Of a DNA stretch of 64,000 nucleotides, positions 9,000 through 17,864 are shown in pieces. The position numbers and the translations under genes are program-made. The stretch is from positions 1-64,000 of the forward strand of contig NZ_PUDR01000004.1 of assembly GCF_003012935.1 (NCBI RefSeq), read 5' to 3'. Within the stretch, counting starts at the first letter, position 1. Every line of letters begins with the position of its first letter. This stretch comes from Pannonibacter carbonis (lineage in GTDB: Bacteria; Pseudomonadota; Alphaproteobacteria; Rhizobiales; Stappiaceae). The notes under the pieces are model-generated. The model did not search any database, had not been told where the DNA came from, and worked only from the letters and a program-made list of their open reading frames with translations.

Positions 9000-9884
9000 T
9001 TATCCTTTCACCGCGCCGGCGGTCAGGCCGCTGACGATCTGGCGCTGGAAGAACATCACCAGCACGAACAGCGGTGCCGTGACGGAGACAACGGAGGAAA
9101 CGGCAAACATCACATTTCCCTTGGTCTGCGTCGTGCCAAGGAACGAGGCGATCTTCGGGATCATGGTCTGGTTTTCCTTCGACAGCAGCATCGCGGTCAC
9201 CGCGAAGTCATTGTAGGCAAGCAGGAAAGAGAACAGGCCGGTGGTGATGACGCCGGGCCACATGACCGGAATGATCACATAGCGAAAGGCCTGGAACCGG
9301 GAACAGCCATCGACCATGGCGCTCTCGTCGAGGTCCTTTGGAATATTGCGGAAAAAGCTCGTCAGCATCCAAAGGGTGAAGGGCTGGTTGATCGCGACAA
9401 GGACAATGATCGCGGTCGGCAGGTGGCCCCACAGGTTCCACTCGAAGAAGGGCAGCAGATAGCCGGACACCAGCGTCACCGGCGGCATGGCGCGGAATAC
9501 CAGCGCCACGAGAAGCAGCCAGAAGGCATACCGGTAGGACGAACGGGCCAGGGCGTAACCGCCGAGCGTCCCGAAGGTCAGCGAGATACAAACCACACTG
9601 ACGACCACGATGGCGGAGTTCAGAGCAGCACGCCAGAACTCCTCCTGTACCCAGGCGCCGACATACCCGGTTGCGGTAAAGCTGCTGCCGGTCTCCGCTG
9701 TCGTCAGGGGACCGGTGATGGCATTCATCCAGTCGGCCTTGGAGAAGAAATCGCCTTCGACCTTGAAGCTGCCCCAGAACGTCCACAGGAACGGAAAGGC
9801 AGCAATCACAAGCCAGACGACCAGAAAGCCGTTGAGCGCAATCAGCAGCGCCGGTGGACGCCGGTCGGCGATACGGGTTGTCAT
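9000..9884 (-). CDS. Sugar ABC transporter permease (MalG type)
   Basis: 294 residues with about six hydrophobic helices. The EAA loop appears as [31 protein letters not shown], and a characteristic MalG ending (GLTAGAVKG) is present. The N-terminal helix follows [10 protein letters not shown]. It starts inside the upstream permease gene by a 4-bp overlap (9881-9884). With the MalF-type permease it forms the membrane channel of the importer. Confidence 0.92.
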   Translation of the reverse strand: MTTRIADRRPPALLIALNGFLVVWLVIAAFPFLWTFWGSFKVEGDFFSKADWMNAITGPLTTAETGSSFTATGYVGAWVQEEFWRAALNSAIVVVSVVCISLTFGTLGGYALARSSYRYAFWLLLVALVFRAMPPVTLVSGYLLPFFEWNLWGHLPTAIIVLVAINQPFTLWMLTSFFRNIPKDLDESAMVDGCSRFQAFRYVIIPVMWPGVITTGLFSFLLAYNDFAVTAMLLSKENQTMIPKIASFLGTTQTKGNVMFAVSSVVSVTAPLFVLVMFFQRQIVSGLTAGAVKG

Positions 9885-10909
9885 GCTGCGCCCCTCCCAT
9901 AGGTTTTCCAGGTGCGGACGAGAACCGGTGACAACAACACGACCACACCCAGAATGGTCAGCACGGACGTAGCCGCCGCCGAAGACAGCAGGCGGGTTTC
10001 GCCGCCGAGGTCGGAGTAGATGAAGTAGCTGAGGCTCTGGGCGTGGGCCGATGCGTTGAAGCTGACGATCGGCTCGAAGACGCGGAAATTGTCCATGATC
10101 TTGATCAGCGCCATGAAGGTCGTCAGCGGGAGAAGGTGCGGGACGATCACATAGCGGATCCGCTCCCAGCGGCTCGCACCGTCAATCATCGCGGATTCAA
10201 GCGTGTCCTGCGGAACGGTTTGCAGGCCGGCATAATAGACGACGAAGGCAAAGGGCGCCGACGACCAGATGCCATAGACCATGAGCATTGCCCACATCAG
10301 CGGCGTCGAGGCCTTGACCGACAGGTTGGGATCACCGGCCAGAGACTGGATCAGAGCGCCCAACACGCCGCGGGCATCAACCATCCAGAACAGGATCAGG
10401 GCGCCCACAAGCGGTGTGATGATCATCGGCAGCAGCGAGACAAATATCATCGGTCCGCGCAGGAACCTCGGCACGGCATTGACTGCGAGGGCGACGACAA
10501 AGCCGAGCAGGATCGACAGCGGCGTCACGACCAGGGTGTAGGTCAGCGTGAACAGCAAGGCACCATAGAAGGGCAGGTTCAGCAGACCATCCAGGAAGGT
10601 GGATATTCCGTCAGCGGTCGACGCCAGCACTGCCACCTCGGAGAAGGCCAGATGGTTCCGGTCCGTGTAGATGCTCCCGCCGACAAAGCGGCCAAGCGGC
10701 TCGGCTTCCCGCAACGCTGCGGTTGCAGCGAGATCAACTGTCGTGGTCTTGGTGCAGCCAAACACCGAGCAATTTTCAACCTCCCGAACAACCTGCTGAT
10801 GCGGCGCAAAGACAGACTGCATCAGCACAGAAACGATCGGCAGGGCAATGAAGAGGAACATGGCTGCCGCAGAGGGCAGAAAAAACCAGAAAAAAGTGCG
10901 ATGCTTCAT
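9881..10909 (-). CDS. Sugar ABC transporter permease (MalF type)
   Basis: 342 residues. It begins MKHRTFFWFFLPSAAAMFLF, a first transmembrane helix, and continues with a long periplasmic insertion containing a Cys pair (NCSVFGCTKTT), then five or so helices and the EAA loop VPQDTLESAMIDGASRWERIRYVIVPHLLPL. The start at 10909 has AGAGG 8 bases upstream; the longer frame to 11041 is not hydrophobic and lacks a ribosome site. The Cys pair in the loop is unusual and may form a periplasmic disulfide. Confidence 0.9.
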   Translation of the reverse strand: MKHRTFFWFFLPSAAAMFLFIALPIVSVLMQSVFAPHQQVVREVENCSVFGCTKTTTVDLAATAALREAEPLGRFVGGSIYTDRNHLAFSEVAVLASTADGISTFLDGLLNLPFYGALLFTLTYTLVVTPLSILLGFVVALAVNAVPRFLRGPMIFVSLLPMIITPLVGALILFWMVDARGVLGALIQSLAGDPNLSVKASTPLMWAMLMVYGIWSSAPFAFVVYYAGLQTVPQDTLESAMIDGASRWERIRYVIVPHLLPLTTFMALIKIMDNFRVFEPIVSFNASAHAQSLSYFIYSDLGGETRLLSSAAATSVLTILGVVVLLSPVLVRTWKTYGRGAA

Positions 10910-11065
10910 TGAGGCCGCCTCTCGATCCGGACGGAAAAGGATCCCAGCTGCGCGTCCCGACCGTGCCAAAGGCAGCGGCCGGAACGCCCTCGCGTCTTCC
11001 GGAGGAGAGCAGATGGGTCGAACGGGCAGCGCCAGGGGCAAGTGACCTGGCCGGTACCCTGCCTG

Positions 11066-12322
11066 TTACTTCAGGAAGCCCTTTTCGCGGGCCGCAGCCG
11101 TATAGGCGGCTTCGATGTCGGCGAGGGTTGTCTTGGCGTCCTCCTTGCCGGTCAGGAAGTCGGCGATATTGTCCCCCAGCGCCGTGTGCAGCAGCCCCAT
11201 ATAGGGCAGCATCGGGTAAGGCTTGGCCCCCATGGTCATCGTCTGCATGACGCCTTCATTGATCGGAGCCGGCTTGTAGCCTTCAATCATCCAGACAGCT
11301 TCCCGCATCGTGGCATCATTGAGGATTTCAGGGCCCGAACCGCGCTTCATCGCAATGAAAGTTGCCTCGGCATCTGCGTCGGAGATGTTCTTGGCGACGG
11401 TCCAGCCGTCCCACCACAGCGTCGTCGCAGGAATTGCCCCTCCGCCGACGGTCATCGGCGCGCCGACCATGGTGTTCTCGTAAACTTCCGGCTTGGAGCC
11501 CTCGGTATCGACCAGCACGCCAGTGCGCGAGCCCCACATGTTCATCAGCGCGACGTTGCCGGCCTCCCATTCCGCCGACGTGGCGTTGGAATCGTGGGTG
11601 AGATAGTCCGGGTTCATGTAGCCGGTCAGCTTCTTCATCATTTCCAGCGCAGCCACGCCCTGGTCATTGTTCACCGCAACTTCCGCCGTTCCGGGTTTGA
11701 AGAATTCGCCGCCCATCCCGATGTACATGTTGACGAATTCCTGGCCCAGGTTCCAGCCGGCGGCATAGGCGCCACCCACCGGGTACTGCATGATTCCGGC
11801 CGCGCGGATCTTCTCGGCAGCCGCAAGCATCTCTTCGTAGGACTTCGGCGGCTGGACACCAACCTTCTCCAGCACGTCCTTGCGATAAACCTGATGCTGC
11901 GCGTTTGCCATGAAGGCGACGGCCATCACCTTGCCATCGATCGTGACAAGGCGGTTCTTCGGAATATCCTGACCATGGGCTGCAACCAGTTCATCGAGCG
12001 GGCGAATGACGCCTTCGTTCAACAAGGCCACGATGGAAGACGTCGCGATCACGGCGGACGTATACTCTGCGGGATTGCCGCTCATGCCGGCCAGGTTGAT
12101 CTTCTGATGGTCAGCGGTCAGGTTCGACTTCACTTCAACGGCCGAAGTGGCACAGGTCGCGGCGTTTGCCGCCACCGTCTTGATCGCCGGGAACTCGTTG
12201 CCAACAATTGAAACGCGGCCCGACTTGATACCGCAGTCAGCATTTGCAATCCCGACGGTGCAGGCGAGCGCCGTAGCACTCAACAGAACAGTCTGCGCAA
12301 GGCGCTGGATGGAAATGGTCAT
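11066..12322 (-). CDS. Sugar ABC transporter substrate-binding protein
   Basis: 418 residues with a Sec signal (MTISIQRLAQTVLLSATALACTVGIANA) and a mature cluster-1 solute-binding protein: NNDQGVAALEMMKKLTGYMNPDYLTHDSNATSAEWEAGNVALMNMWGS-type segments and a C-terminal lobe ending AYTAAAREKGFLK. GGAGG lies 6 bases before the ATG at 12322. It is the promoter-proximal gene of the 12-gene operon and sits about 75 bases downstream of the twin operator. It should capture the pathway substrate in the periplasm; ligand identity cannot be read from sequence. Confidence 0.9.
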   Translation of the reverse strand: MTISIQRLAQTVLLSATALACTVGIANADCGIKSGRVSIVGNEFPAIKTVAANAATCATSAVEVKSNLTADHQKINLAGMSGNPAEYTSAVIATSSIVALLNEGVIRPLDELVAAHGQDIPKNRLVTIDGKVMAVAFMANAQHQVYRKDVLEKVGVQPPKSYEEMLAAAEKIRAAGIMQYPVGGAYAAGWNLGQEFVNMYIGMGGEFFKPGTAEVAVNNDQGVAALEMMKKLTGYMNPDYLTHDSNATSAEWEAGNVALMNMWGSRTGVLVDTEGSKPEVYENTMVGAPMTVGGGAIPATTLWWDGWTVAKNISDADAEATFIAMKRGSGPEILNDATMREAVWMIEGYKPAPINEGVMQTMTMGAKPYPMLPYMGLLHTALGDNIADFLTGKEDAKTTLADIEAAYTAAAREKGFLK

Positions 12323-12396
12323 CGTTCTCCTCCGTGTTGCCCGCACTGCCCCAGTTTTCTGTTTTTCAGCGCGGCTGCCACTTCACGATTGCAAGC

Positions 12397-12438
12397 TTTG
12401 CAAACGTATGCAACATCAAAATTGCATACGTTTGCAAA
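12397..12438. promoter_or_regulatory. Twin LacI-type operator (perfect inverted repeat, 17-bp arms)
   Basis: TTTGCAAACGTATGCAA at 12397-12413 and TTGCATACGTTTGCAAA at 12422-12438 are exact reverse complements, separated by 8 bases. Each arm is itself a 16-bp near-palindrome built from half-site TTGCAWAC, the size and style of a LacI-family operator. The centres are 24 bp apart. It lies between the divergent substrate-binding-protein gene and the third SnoaL-like gene, so one regulator, probably that at 3765-4790, could control both directions. Confidence 0.8.
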
Positions 12439-12549
12439 ATTTGGTCAAGCAGGGCATTTTGACTGCGTGACCGGCGGAAACGCAGTGGCTGCATGGCCGC
12501 AACCATGCCCGCGAAATCAGCCGTGCTTGCAAGGGGGAGAGCTTGAAAG

Positions 12550-13632
12550 ATGCTGGAACTGACCGAAGGCTTTGACGCAAGCGCGACACCAGGGGCATCG
12601 ATGCGCCGAGCGCTCCATGCCGCTCTCCTGCGGATCGCGGAGAGCCCTGTCGACAGGCTTCAGACCGAGCTTGCGGCCCTTGCCGCGCCGGATTGCCAGT
12701 GGCGTGCCGCCCATCCGATGAACGAAGTCAGCAGCACTGCCGCCGCGCTTGCCCGGATCTGGCAGCCGTTGAAGCAGGCCTTCCCGGATCTGGAGCGACG
12801 CGACACGATCTTCCTTGCCGGAAGCTACCTGGGCAAGACGTTCTTCGCCGCAACGGGTGGCTACTGCGGCACGATGCGTGGCGACTGGCTCGGCATACCG
12901 GCGACCGGACGCACGATCTATCTTCGCTATGGCGAGGTCTGGCAGTTGGACGCCGATGGCCGCGTGGTCCAGGCCAATTTGTTGTGGGATGTGCTGGATG
13001 TCATGCGGCAGGCTGGCGTCTGGCCCCTGGGGCCATCGATGGGCGTTGAAGAAGCATGGCCGGGGCCAATCACGGCCGATGGTGTGCGTCTGTCACCGTC
13101 CGATCCCGCCCTTGGCCGGGCCAGCCTTGCCCAGACGCTCGCCATGCACAAGACATTGGCCGAGTTCGATGATCAAGGAATGCTGTCCCGCGAGGCCCTC
13201 ATTGCCATGCCGCAGAAGGATCACTGGCATCCGAAAATGATGTGGTACGGCCCGGCCGCAATCGGCACGACGCGCGGCCTCGACGGCTTCGTCACCGGTC
13301 ACCAGCTTCCTTTCCGCATCGCATTTGCCCGGCCGCAGGGTACATTCGAGGAGGTCACGGCCGAGCGCGCCCGCCATGGAGCCGGTCACTACATCCGCAT
13401 CGGCGACGGCCCTTATTCCGTGACCGGCGGCTGGCCTTCGGTCTATGCCCAGCATGTCGGCGGCGGCTTTTGCGGCATGCCACCGTCGGGCAAGCCGGTG
13501 TTCATGCGCGTGATGGATTTCTACTTGCACAACGAACAGCTTATCCGCGAAAACTGGGTGCCGCTCGACATGCTGGACCTCTTCCGGCAGATGGGTGTCG
13601 ACCTGCTGGAGCGCATGCGCCAGCAGATCTAG
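12550..13632 (+). CDS. Double SnoaL-like (NTF2-fold) protein, copy 3, divergent
   Basis: 360 residues, two SnoaL-like domains. The first contains FPDLERRDTIFLAGSYLGK, YLRYGEVWQLDADG and VMRQAGVWPLGPSMG; the second contains DHWHPKMMWYGPAAIGTTRGLDG-like and LIRENWVPLDMLDLFRQMGVDLL segments. It matches the product of 5551-6594 along its whole length, so the two are paralogues acting in the same pathway. A GGGGGAGAG tract about 10 bases before the ATG serves as ribosome site. It is transcribed away from the main operon from the shared operator region. No signal peptide. Confidence 0.78.
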   Translation: MLELTEGFDASATPGASMRRALHAALLRIAESPVDRLQTELAALAAPDCQWRAAHPMNEVSSTAAALARIWQPLKQAFPDLERRDTIFLAGSYLGKTFFAATGGYCGTMRGDWLGIPATGRTIYLRYGEVWQLDADGRVVQANLLWDVLDVMRQAGVWPLGPSMGVEEAWPGPITADGVRLSPSDPALGRASLAQTLAMHKTLAEFDDQGMLSREALIAMPQKDHWHPKMMWYGPAAIGTTRGLDGFVTGHQLPFRIAFARPQGTFEEVTAERARHGAGHYIRIGDGPYSVTGGWPSVYAQHVGGGFCGMPPSGKPVFMRVMDFYLHNEQLIRENWVPLDMLDLFRQMGVDLLERMRQQI

Positions 13633-14042
13633 GCAGCCTCTAGAACATACTGAAAAATTGTGTGCCTGTTGTGCAGCATGCGTCAGAACGTGGACAGCCA
13701 ATGATGAATGGTGTCCTCAAGACTGTTCAGGATGGGTCACTTGATATGAGAAGCTTCTTCTGTTCCAAGGTCCTGAGCTGCCCATAGACCCTGGCCGTCA
13801 CCAGTGCTTTTCTTTCGCGTGTCAGCCCCCGCAGGCTCCTGTCCAGTCGGGCGCCCGAAGACAACCAAGGCTTTCATACACTTTCCAGGGTATCAACTTA
13901 ACCTAAATTTACAAAAACTGAAAGCCTGCACCCAGATACCGAAATGTTGAAACAAGGCACGAAACGGAAAACCCGCTATAATTCGAAATAACCCTTATCT
14001 TGTGAAATCGGAGCCATGCGCGCGACCTCCGAATTGACAGCC

Positions 14043-14072
14043 TTGAATTATTAATACTTTGAAAAATATACT
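14043..14072 (+). promoter_or_regulatory. Candidate sigma70-type promoter of the 14233 operon
   Basis: TTGAAT (14043-14048), an 18-base spacer and TATACT (14067-14072, five of six consensus bases). It would give a transcript starting near 14079 with a leader of about 150 nt. Pattern match only. Confidence 0.4.
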
Positions 14073-14196
14073 TAATATGACTTACCCCTTAACGGCAAAG
14101 ACTCACAGTAAGCCACCTAAAATACATTTATCTTTCATATTTTAATCGCGAAAAATTCAACAAAAGGAATCTCGCACGTCATTCGAATGAGTGAAG

Positions 14197-14221
14197 TTCC
14201 CGGGACGAAATGTCTCGGGAA
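14197..14221 (+). promoter_or_regulatory. Leader hairpin abutting the ribosome site
   Basis: TTCCCGGGAC (14197-14206) pairs with GTCTCGGGAA (14212-14221): 10 base pairs with one G-U and a 5-nt loop. The AAGGA ribosome site begins at its 3' foot and the ATG of the binding-protein gene is at 14233. It may tune translation or stabilise the mRNA end. There is no U run, so it is not a terminator. Confidence 0.55.
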
Positions 14222-14232
14222 AGGATGCTCTC

Positions 14233-15810
14233 ATGCCCACAACACTACTGTTACAAACCGCCAGACTGCTGCGAGGCGCAATCATCGCGTCTCTGATCAG
14301 CCTGCCCGCCCTGGCCGATGATCGACCCAACCTGACTGTTGCTGTGAACACATTGCCGGCAAGCCTTGAGTCAATCGAGGAACAGGGCAATGTAGCCGTC
14401 CGCATCACCTACACACTGTTCGACAGCCTGATCCGCCGCGACTTTCTCTCCGATGGCAGCGGCACCTCTGCAGCTCTGGTCCCGGGCCTTGCGGAAAGCT
14501 GGGTTCGTGTCGACGACCGGACCATGGACTTCAAGCTTCGCGAAGGGGTGAAGTTCCACAACGGCGATGAAATGACGTCGGATGACGTCGCCTTCTCGCT
14601 GGTCCCGGGGCGCGGCCTTGGACAAAGCCCGTTGTTCGGCGAAGCCAAGACCTACATGAACTCCATCAGTCATGTGATCCCGCTCGACCGTTACAGCGTG
14701 CGCATCGTGTCGAAGAAGCCCGACATCCTGATGGAGCAGCGTATCGCAGGCTACTCGTTCTGGATCGTCAACGCCCGCGAATACCTGACCCGTGGCGCGG
14801 CCGACTATGCGCGCAAGCCTGTCGGCACCGGCCCCTACAAGGTCGAGGAATGGGTGGATGGCGAATTCCTCCGCCTCGTTGCCCATGACGACTACTTCGG
14901 CGGCAAGCCGACCGCTGCCTCGATCACCTACCGTGTGGTTCCTGAGGTATCGGCCCGCATCGCTGGGCTGGTCTCCGGCGAGTATGATATCGCTGTCAAC
15001 ATTCCGCCGGACCAGGTTCCAGTGATCCGCGGCTACGACGACCTGAAGGTCGAGCGTATCGTCCTCGACAACTCCCATGTCCTCCGGTTCTTCCCCTACG
15101 GCCCGCTCGCCGACAAGCGCGTCCGCCAGGCGCTGAGCCTTGGCATCGATCGCGCCTTGCTGCGCGAGGCCCTGTGGGAGAATGCCAACTACACGCCGAA
15201 CGGTCACCAGTTGCGCTCTTATGACATGTGGATCGAAGAGTTCCCGGACTTCGCCTACGACCCGGAACGCGCAAAGGCCCTTTTGGCCGAAGCAGGTTAC
15301 GCCGGCGAGGAAATCGTCTATCGCCTGCCGCTGAACTACTACCTTCTCAGCCTCGAAGCCGCGCAGGCCATGCAGCAGATGTGGGCCGCTATCGGGCTGA
15401 ACGTCTCACTGCAGCCGGTCGAGAACTTCACCCAGGCCGAGGAAAAGGGCGTCCACATCCTGCCCTGGTCCAACACGCACCGCTTCCCTGATCCGCTGGG
15501 CAGCTTCGTGCCGCAATGGGGCAAGAACTCGTCGATCCAGAAGAATGCCAAGGCACCGGAACGGTCCTGGGCTGCGCCGGCACGCTTCAACGAGTTGCAG
15601 GATGTGCTTGTGACCTCAATGGACTGGGCAGAGCGCAAGACGGCCTATCGGGAAGCGCTTGATATCTGGAATGACGAGGCTCCGGGCACGATCCTCTACA
15701 ACCCGCTGGAAAGCTACGCGATGAAGAAGTCCATCAACTGGAAGCCCTACGGCCTCTACTACATGGACTTCCGTCCCTACAACCTGACCTTCGGCAACGC
15801 ATCCAACTGA
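14233..15810 (+). CDS. Peptide/opine-type ABC transporter substrate-binding protein (family 5)
   Basis: 525 residues starting MPTTLLLQTARLLRGAIIA with a Sec signal cleaved near LPALA-DD. Family-5 features include LAESWVRVDDRTMDFKLREGVKFHNGDEMTSDDV-type text, the pattern VGTGPYKVEEW, and DKRVRQALSLGIDR. AAGGA lies 7 bases before ATG 14233; the frame back to 14191 lacks a ribosome site and would spoil the signal peptide. It is first in an eight-gene operon. Family-5 proteins bind peptides but also opines, nickel and oligosaccharides; the enzymes downstream do not suggest peptides. Confidence 0.9.
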   Translation: MPTTLLLQTARLLRGAIIASLISLPALADDRPNLTVAVNTLPASLESIEEQGNVAVRITYTLFDSLIRRDFLSDGSGTSAALVPGLAESWVRVDDRTMDFKLREGVKFHNGDEMTSDDVAFSLVPGRGLGQSPLFGEAKTYMNSISHVIPLDRYSVRIVSKKPDILMEQRIAGYSFWIVNAREYLTRGAADYARKPVGTGPYKVEEWVDGEFLRLVAHDDYFGGKPTAASITYRVVPEVSARIAGLVSGEYDIAVNIPPDQVPVIRGYDDLKVERIVLDNSHVLRFFPYGPLADKRVRQALSLGIDRALLREALWENANYTPNGHQLRSYDMWIEEFPDFAYDPERAKALLAEAGYAGEEIVYRLPLNYYLLSLEAAQAMQQMWAAIGLNVSLQPVENFTQAEEKGVHILPWSNTHRFPDPLGSFVPQWGKNSSIQKNAKAPERSWAAPARFNELQDVLVTSMDWAERKTAYREALDIWNDEAPGTILYNPLESYAMKKSINWKPYGLYYMDFRPYNLTFGNASN

Positions 15811-15873
15811 GCCAATCAAACAAGCGGGCGGCAACGAATGAGGCCGCCCGCCCTGCATTTGAGGAGGCCAACA

Positions 15874-16854
15874 ATGCCAATCATTGAACTCGACCAATTG
15901 CGCGTCAGCATCCTGGGCAGGGATGGAACCGAGGTTCAGCCAGTGCGCGAAGTTTCGCTGAGCCTGGACACCGGCCGGACCCTGGCCCTGGTGGGTGAAA
16001 GTGGATGCGGCAAGTCGATGACCTGTCTGGCGGTGGCCGGCCTGTTGCCGCACCGCACCCGTATCAGCGGCGGCAGCTTTCGCTTCGAGGGTACCGACGT
16101 CTTCAGCCTGTCGAGTGCGGCCGCCTTTGAATTGCGCCGCCGCAACATTGCAAGCGTGTTTCAGGATGCCACCGGAAGCCTGAACCCTGTCCGGACCATC
16201 GGCTGGCAAATCGCCGAGGCATTGCGTCTGCGCCGGGGCGTCACACAGGCCGAAGCCTGGACCGAAGCGGTGCGCCTTTTGGGCCGCGTCGGCATCCCCA
16301 GCCCGGAGGCCAGGGCCCGTGACTATCCCCACCGCTTTTCCGGCGGCATGAACCAGAGGGCGATGATCGCGCTGGCGATCGCGGGGCGTCCGCGGCTACT
16401 GATCGCCGACGAAGCGACGACCGCGCTGGACGTGACTATCCAGGCGCAGATCCTCGATCTGATCGCGGACCTGCAGGCCGAGATGGGCATGGCGGTCCTG
16501 CTGGTAACCCATGATCTGGGCGTCGTGGCCCGGGCGGCCGACGATGTCGCAGTGATGTACGCGGGACGTGTGGTCGAACGTGCGCCCGTGCGGCGGCTGT
16601 TTGCAGATCCGCGCCATCCCTACACCCAGGGACTGCTGGGTGCGCGTCCACGGATCGATCGCGACGCCGCGCGCCTCGTCACGATTGACGGCGTCGTCCC
16701 GCCGCTCAACGCCATTCCATCCGGTTGCGCCTTCGCGCCGCGTTGTCCGCATGCCGACGCGACTTGTGAACGCCAGGACCCACAGGTGGCGGGAGATGGG
16801 TCAGGTCGGTTCCTTGCCTGCCACAAGCCGGGCGCCGTGAGGATTGCGGCATGA
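15874..16854 (+). CDS. ABC transporter ATP-binding protein (DppD/OppD type)
   Basis: 326 residues. Walker A GESGCGKS, signature [16 protein letters not shown], Walker [15 protein letters not shown]-loop [13 protein letters not shown], and the OppD/DppD C-terminal Cys cluster ([14 protein letters not shown]) linked in this family to an iron-sulfur or dipeptide-transporter motif. GAGGAGG 6 bases upstream sets the ATG at 15874 rather than 15838. It overlaps the next gene by ATGA. Confidence 0.92.
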   Translation: MPIIELDQLRVSILGRDGTEVQPVREVSLSLDTGRTLALVGESGCGKSMTCLAVAGLLPHRTRISGGSFRFEGTDVFSLSSAAAFELRRRNIASVFQDATGSLNPVRTIGWQIAEALRLRRGVTQAEAWTEAVRLLGRVGIPSPEARARDYPHRFSGGMNQRAMIALAIAGRPRLLIADEATTALDVTIQAQILDLIADLQAEMGMAVLLVTHDLGVVARAADDVAVMYAGRVVERAPVRRLFADPRHPYTQGLLGARPRIDRDAARLVTIDGVVPPLNAIPSGCAFAPRCPHADATCERQDPQVAGDGSGRFLACHKPGAVRIAA

Positions 16855-17864
16855 CCTCGCCTCTCCTGTCAGCCAAAGACGTGTCCCGCAGCTATGTTGC
16901 GGGTCGGGCGGGCTGGTTTCGCCGCGTTCCGAGGTTTCGCGCTGTCGACGGTGTGTCTCTGCATGTAAATCGCGGGGAAACTGTTGGAATCGTTGGTGAA
17001 AGTGGTTGCGGAAAATCCACTCTGGCCCGGTTGCTGCTGGCTCTGGCCCGCACCGAAACCGGAACTGTGACGTTTGACGACATCGATCTTTCAGGTCTGA
17101 GCACCGCAGAGTGGCGCGCCCTCAGGGCGAGAATGCAATGCGTCTTCCAGGATACCGGCGCCTCGCTTGACCCGCGCCTCACAATCCGGACCCAGGTGCG
17201 CGAACCGCTGGCGATACATCGCCGCCCCGACCCGGCCGCACGAACGCAGGCCGTGCTGGAGATGGTGCGCCTTGGCGCGCATCTTTGGGATCGTTACCCG
17301 CATGAACTGTCAGGCGGCCAGGTCCAACGCGTGATCCTGGCGCGGGCCCTGGCCCTGGGACCCGATCTGCTGGTACTGGACGAACCAGTCTCTGCGCTGG
17401 ACGTTTCCATCCAGGCGCAGATCGTAAATCTGCTGAAAGACCTGCAGGAAGAACTCGGACTTGCATACGTCTTCGTCAGTCATGACCTCGGTGTGGTGCG
17501 CCATATCGCCGACCGGGTTTATGTCATGTATCTGGGGCAGGTGGTCGAGCATGCCCCCAAGGCGGACTTTTTTGCCAATCCACGCCACCCCTACAGTGCC
17601 GCGCTTCTGGCAGCCATTCCAGCCGCTGATCCAGAAGCTTTACCCAAGCGCGCAGTTATCACAGGGGATCTGCCAAGCCCGCTGGCTCCGCCAACCGGGT
17701 GCCGGTTCCATCCGCGCTGTCCCCACGCCATCGCACGGTGCGCCGCAGAGCCGCCGGTGCTGCGCAGACTGGGAGAGCATGAAGTGGCCTGCCACAGGTC
17801 CGAAGACATCAACCCAGTCGCGCTTGTCCCCCGGCACATTGCGGCAAAGCGGGAGTTTGCCTGA
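16851..17864 (+). CDS. ABC transporter ATP-binding protein (DppF/OppF type)
   Basis: 337 residues. Walker [10 protein letters not shown], signature [15 protein letters not shown], Walker [15 protein letters not shown]-loop [13 protein letters not shown] and the C-terminal Cys cluster [14 protein letters not shown]. It overlaps both neighbours (ATGA with the first ATPase, one base with the permease). It is the second ATPase of the heterodimeric motor. Gene order SBP-D-F-B-C differs from the usual SBP-B-C-D-F. Confidence 0.92.
   Translation: MTSPLLSAKDVSRSYVAGRAGWFRRVPRFRAVDGVSLHVNRGETVGIVGESGCGKSTLARLLLALARTETGTVTFDDIDLSGLSTAEWRALRARMQCVFQDTGASLDPRLTIRTQVREPLAIHRRPDPAARTQAVLEMVRLGAHLWDRYPHELSGGQVQRVILARALALGPDLLVLDEPVSALDVSIQAQIVNLLKDLQEELGLAYVFVSHDLGVVRHIADRVYVMYLGQVVEHAPKADFFANPRHPYSAALLAAIPAADPEALPKRAVITGDLPSPLAPPTGCRFHPRCPHAIARCAAEPPVLRRLGEHEVACHRSEDINPVALVPRHIAAKREFA

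Larger units (their letters stand above)
13633..14232. other. 600-bp non-coding, AT-rich spacer
   Basis: No convincing gene on either strand; the minus-strand frame 13093-13701 mostly lies antisense to the SnoaL-like gene. From about 13880 to 14160 the DNA is markedly richer in A and T than its surroundings. It separates two unrelated catabolic modules and contains the likely promoter and leader of the downstream ABC operon, listed separately. Confidence 0.7.

Noticed and set aside
13093-13701. 202-codon minus-strand frame
   Set aside because: Mostly antisense to the third SnoaL-like gene with no motif support.
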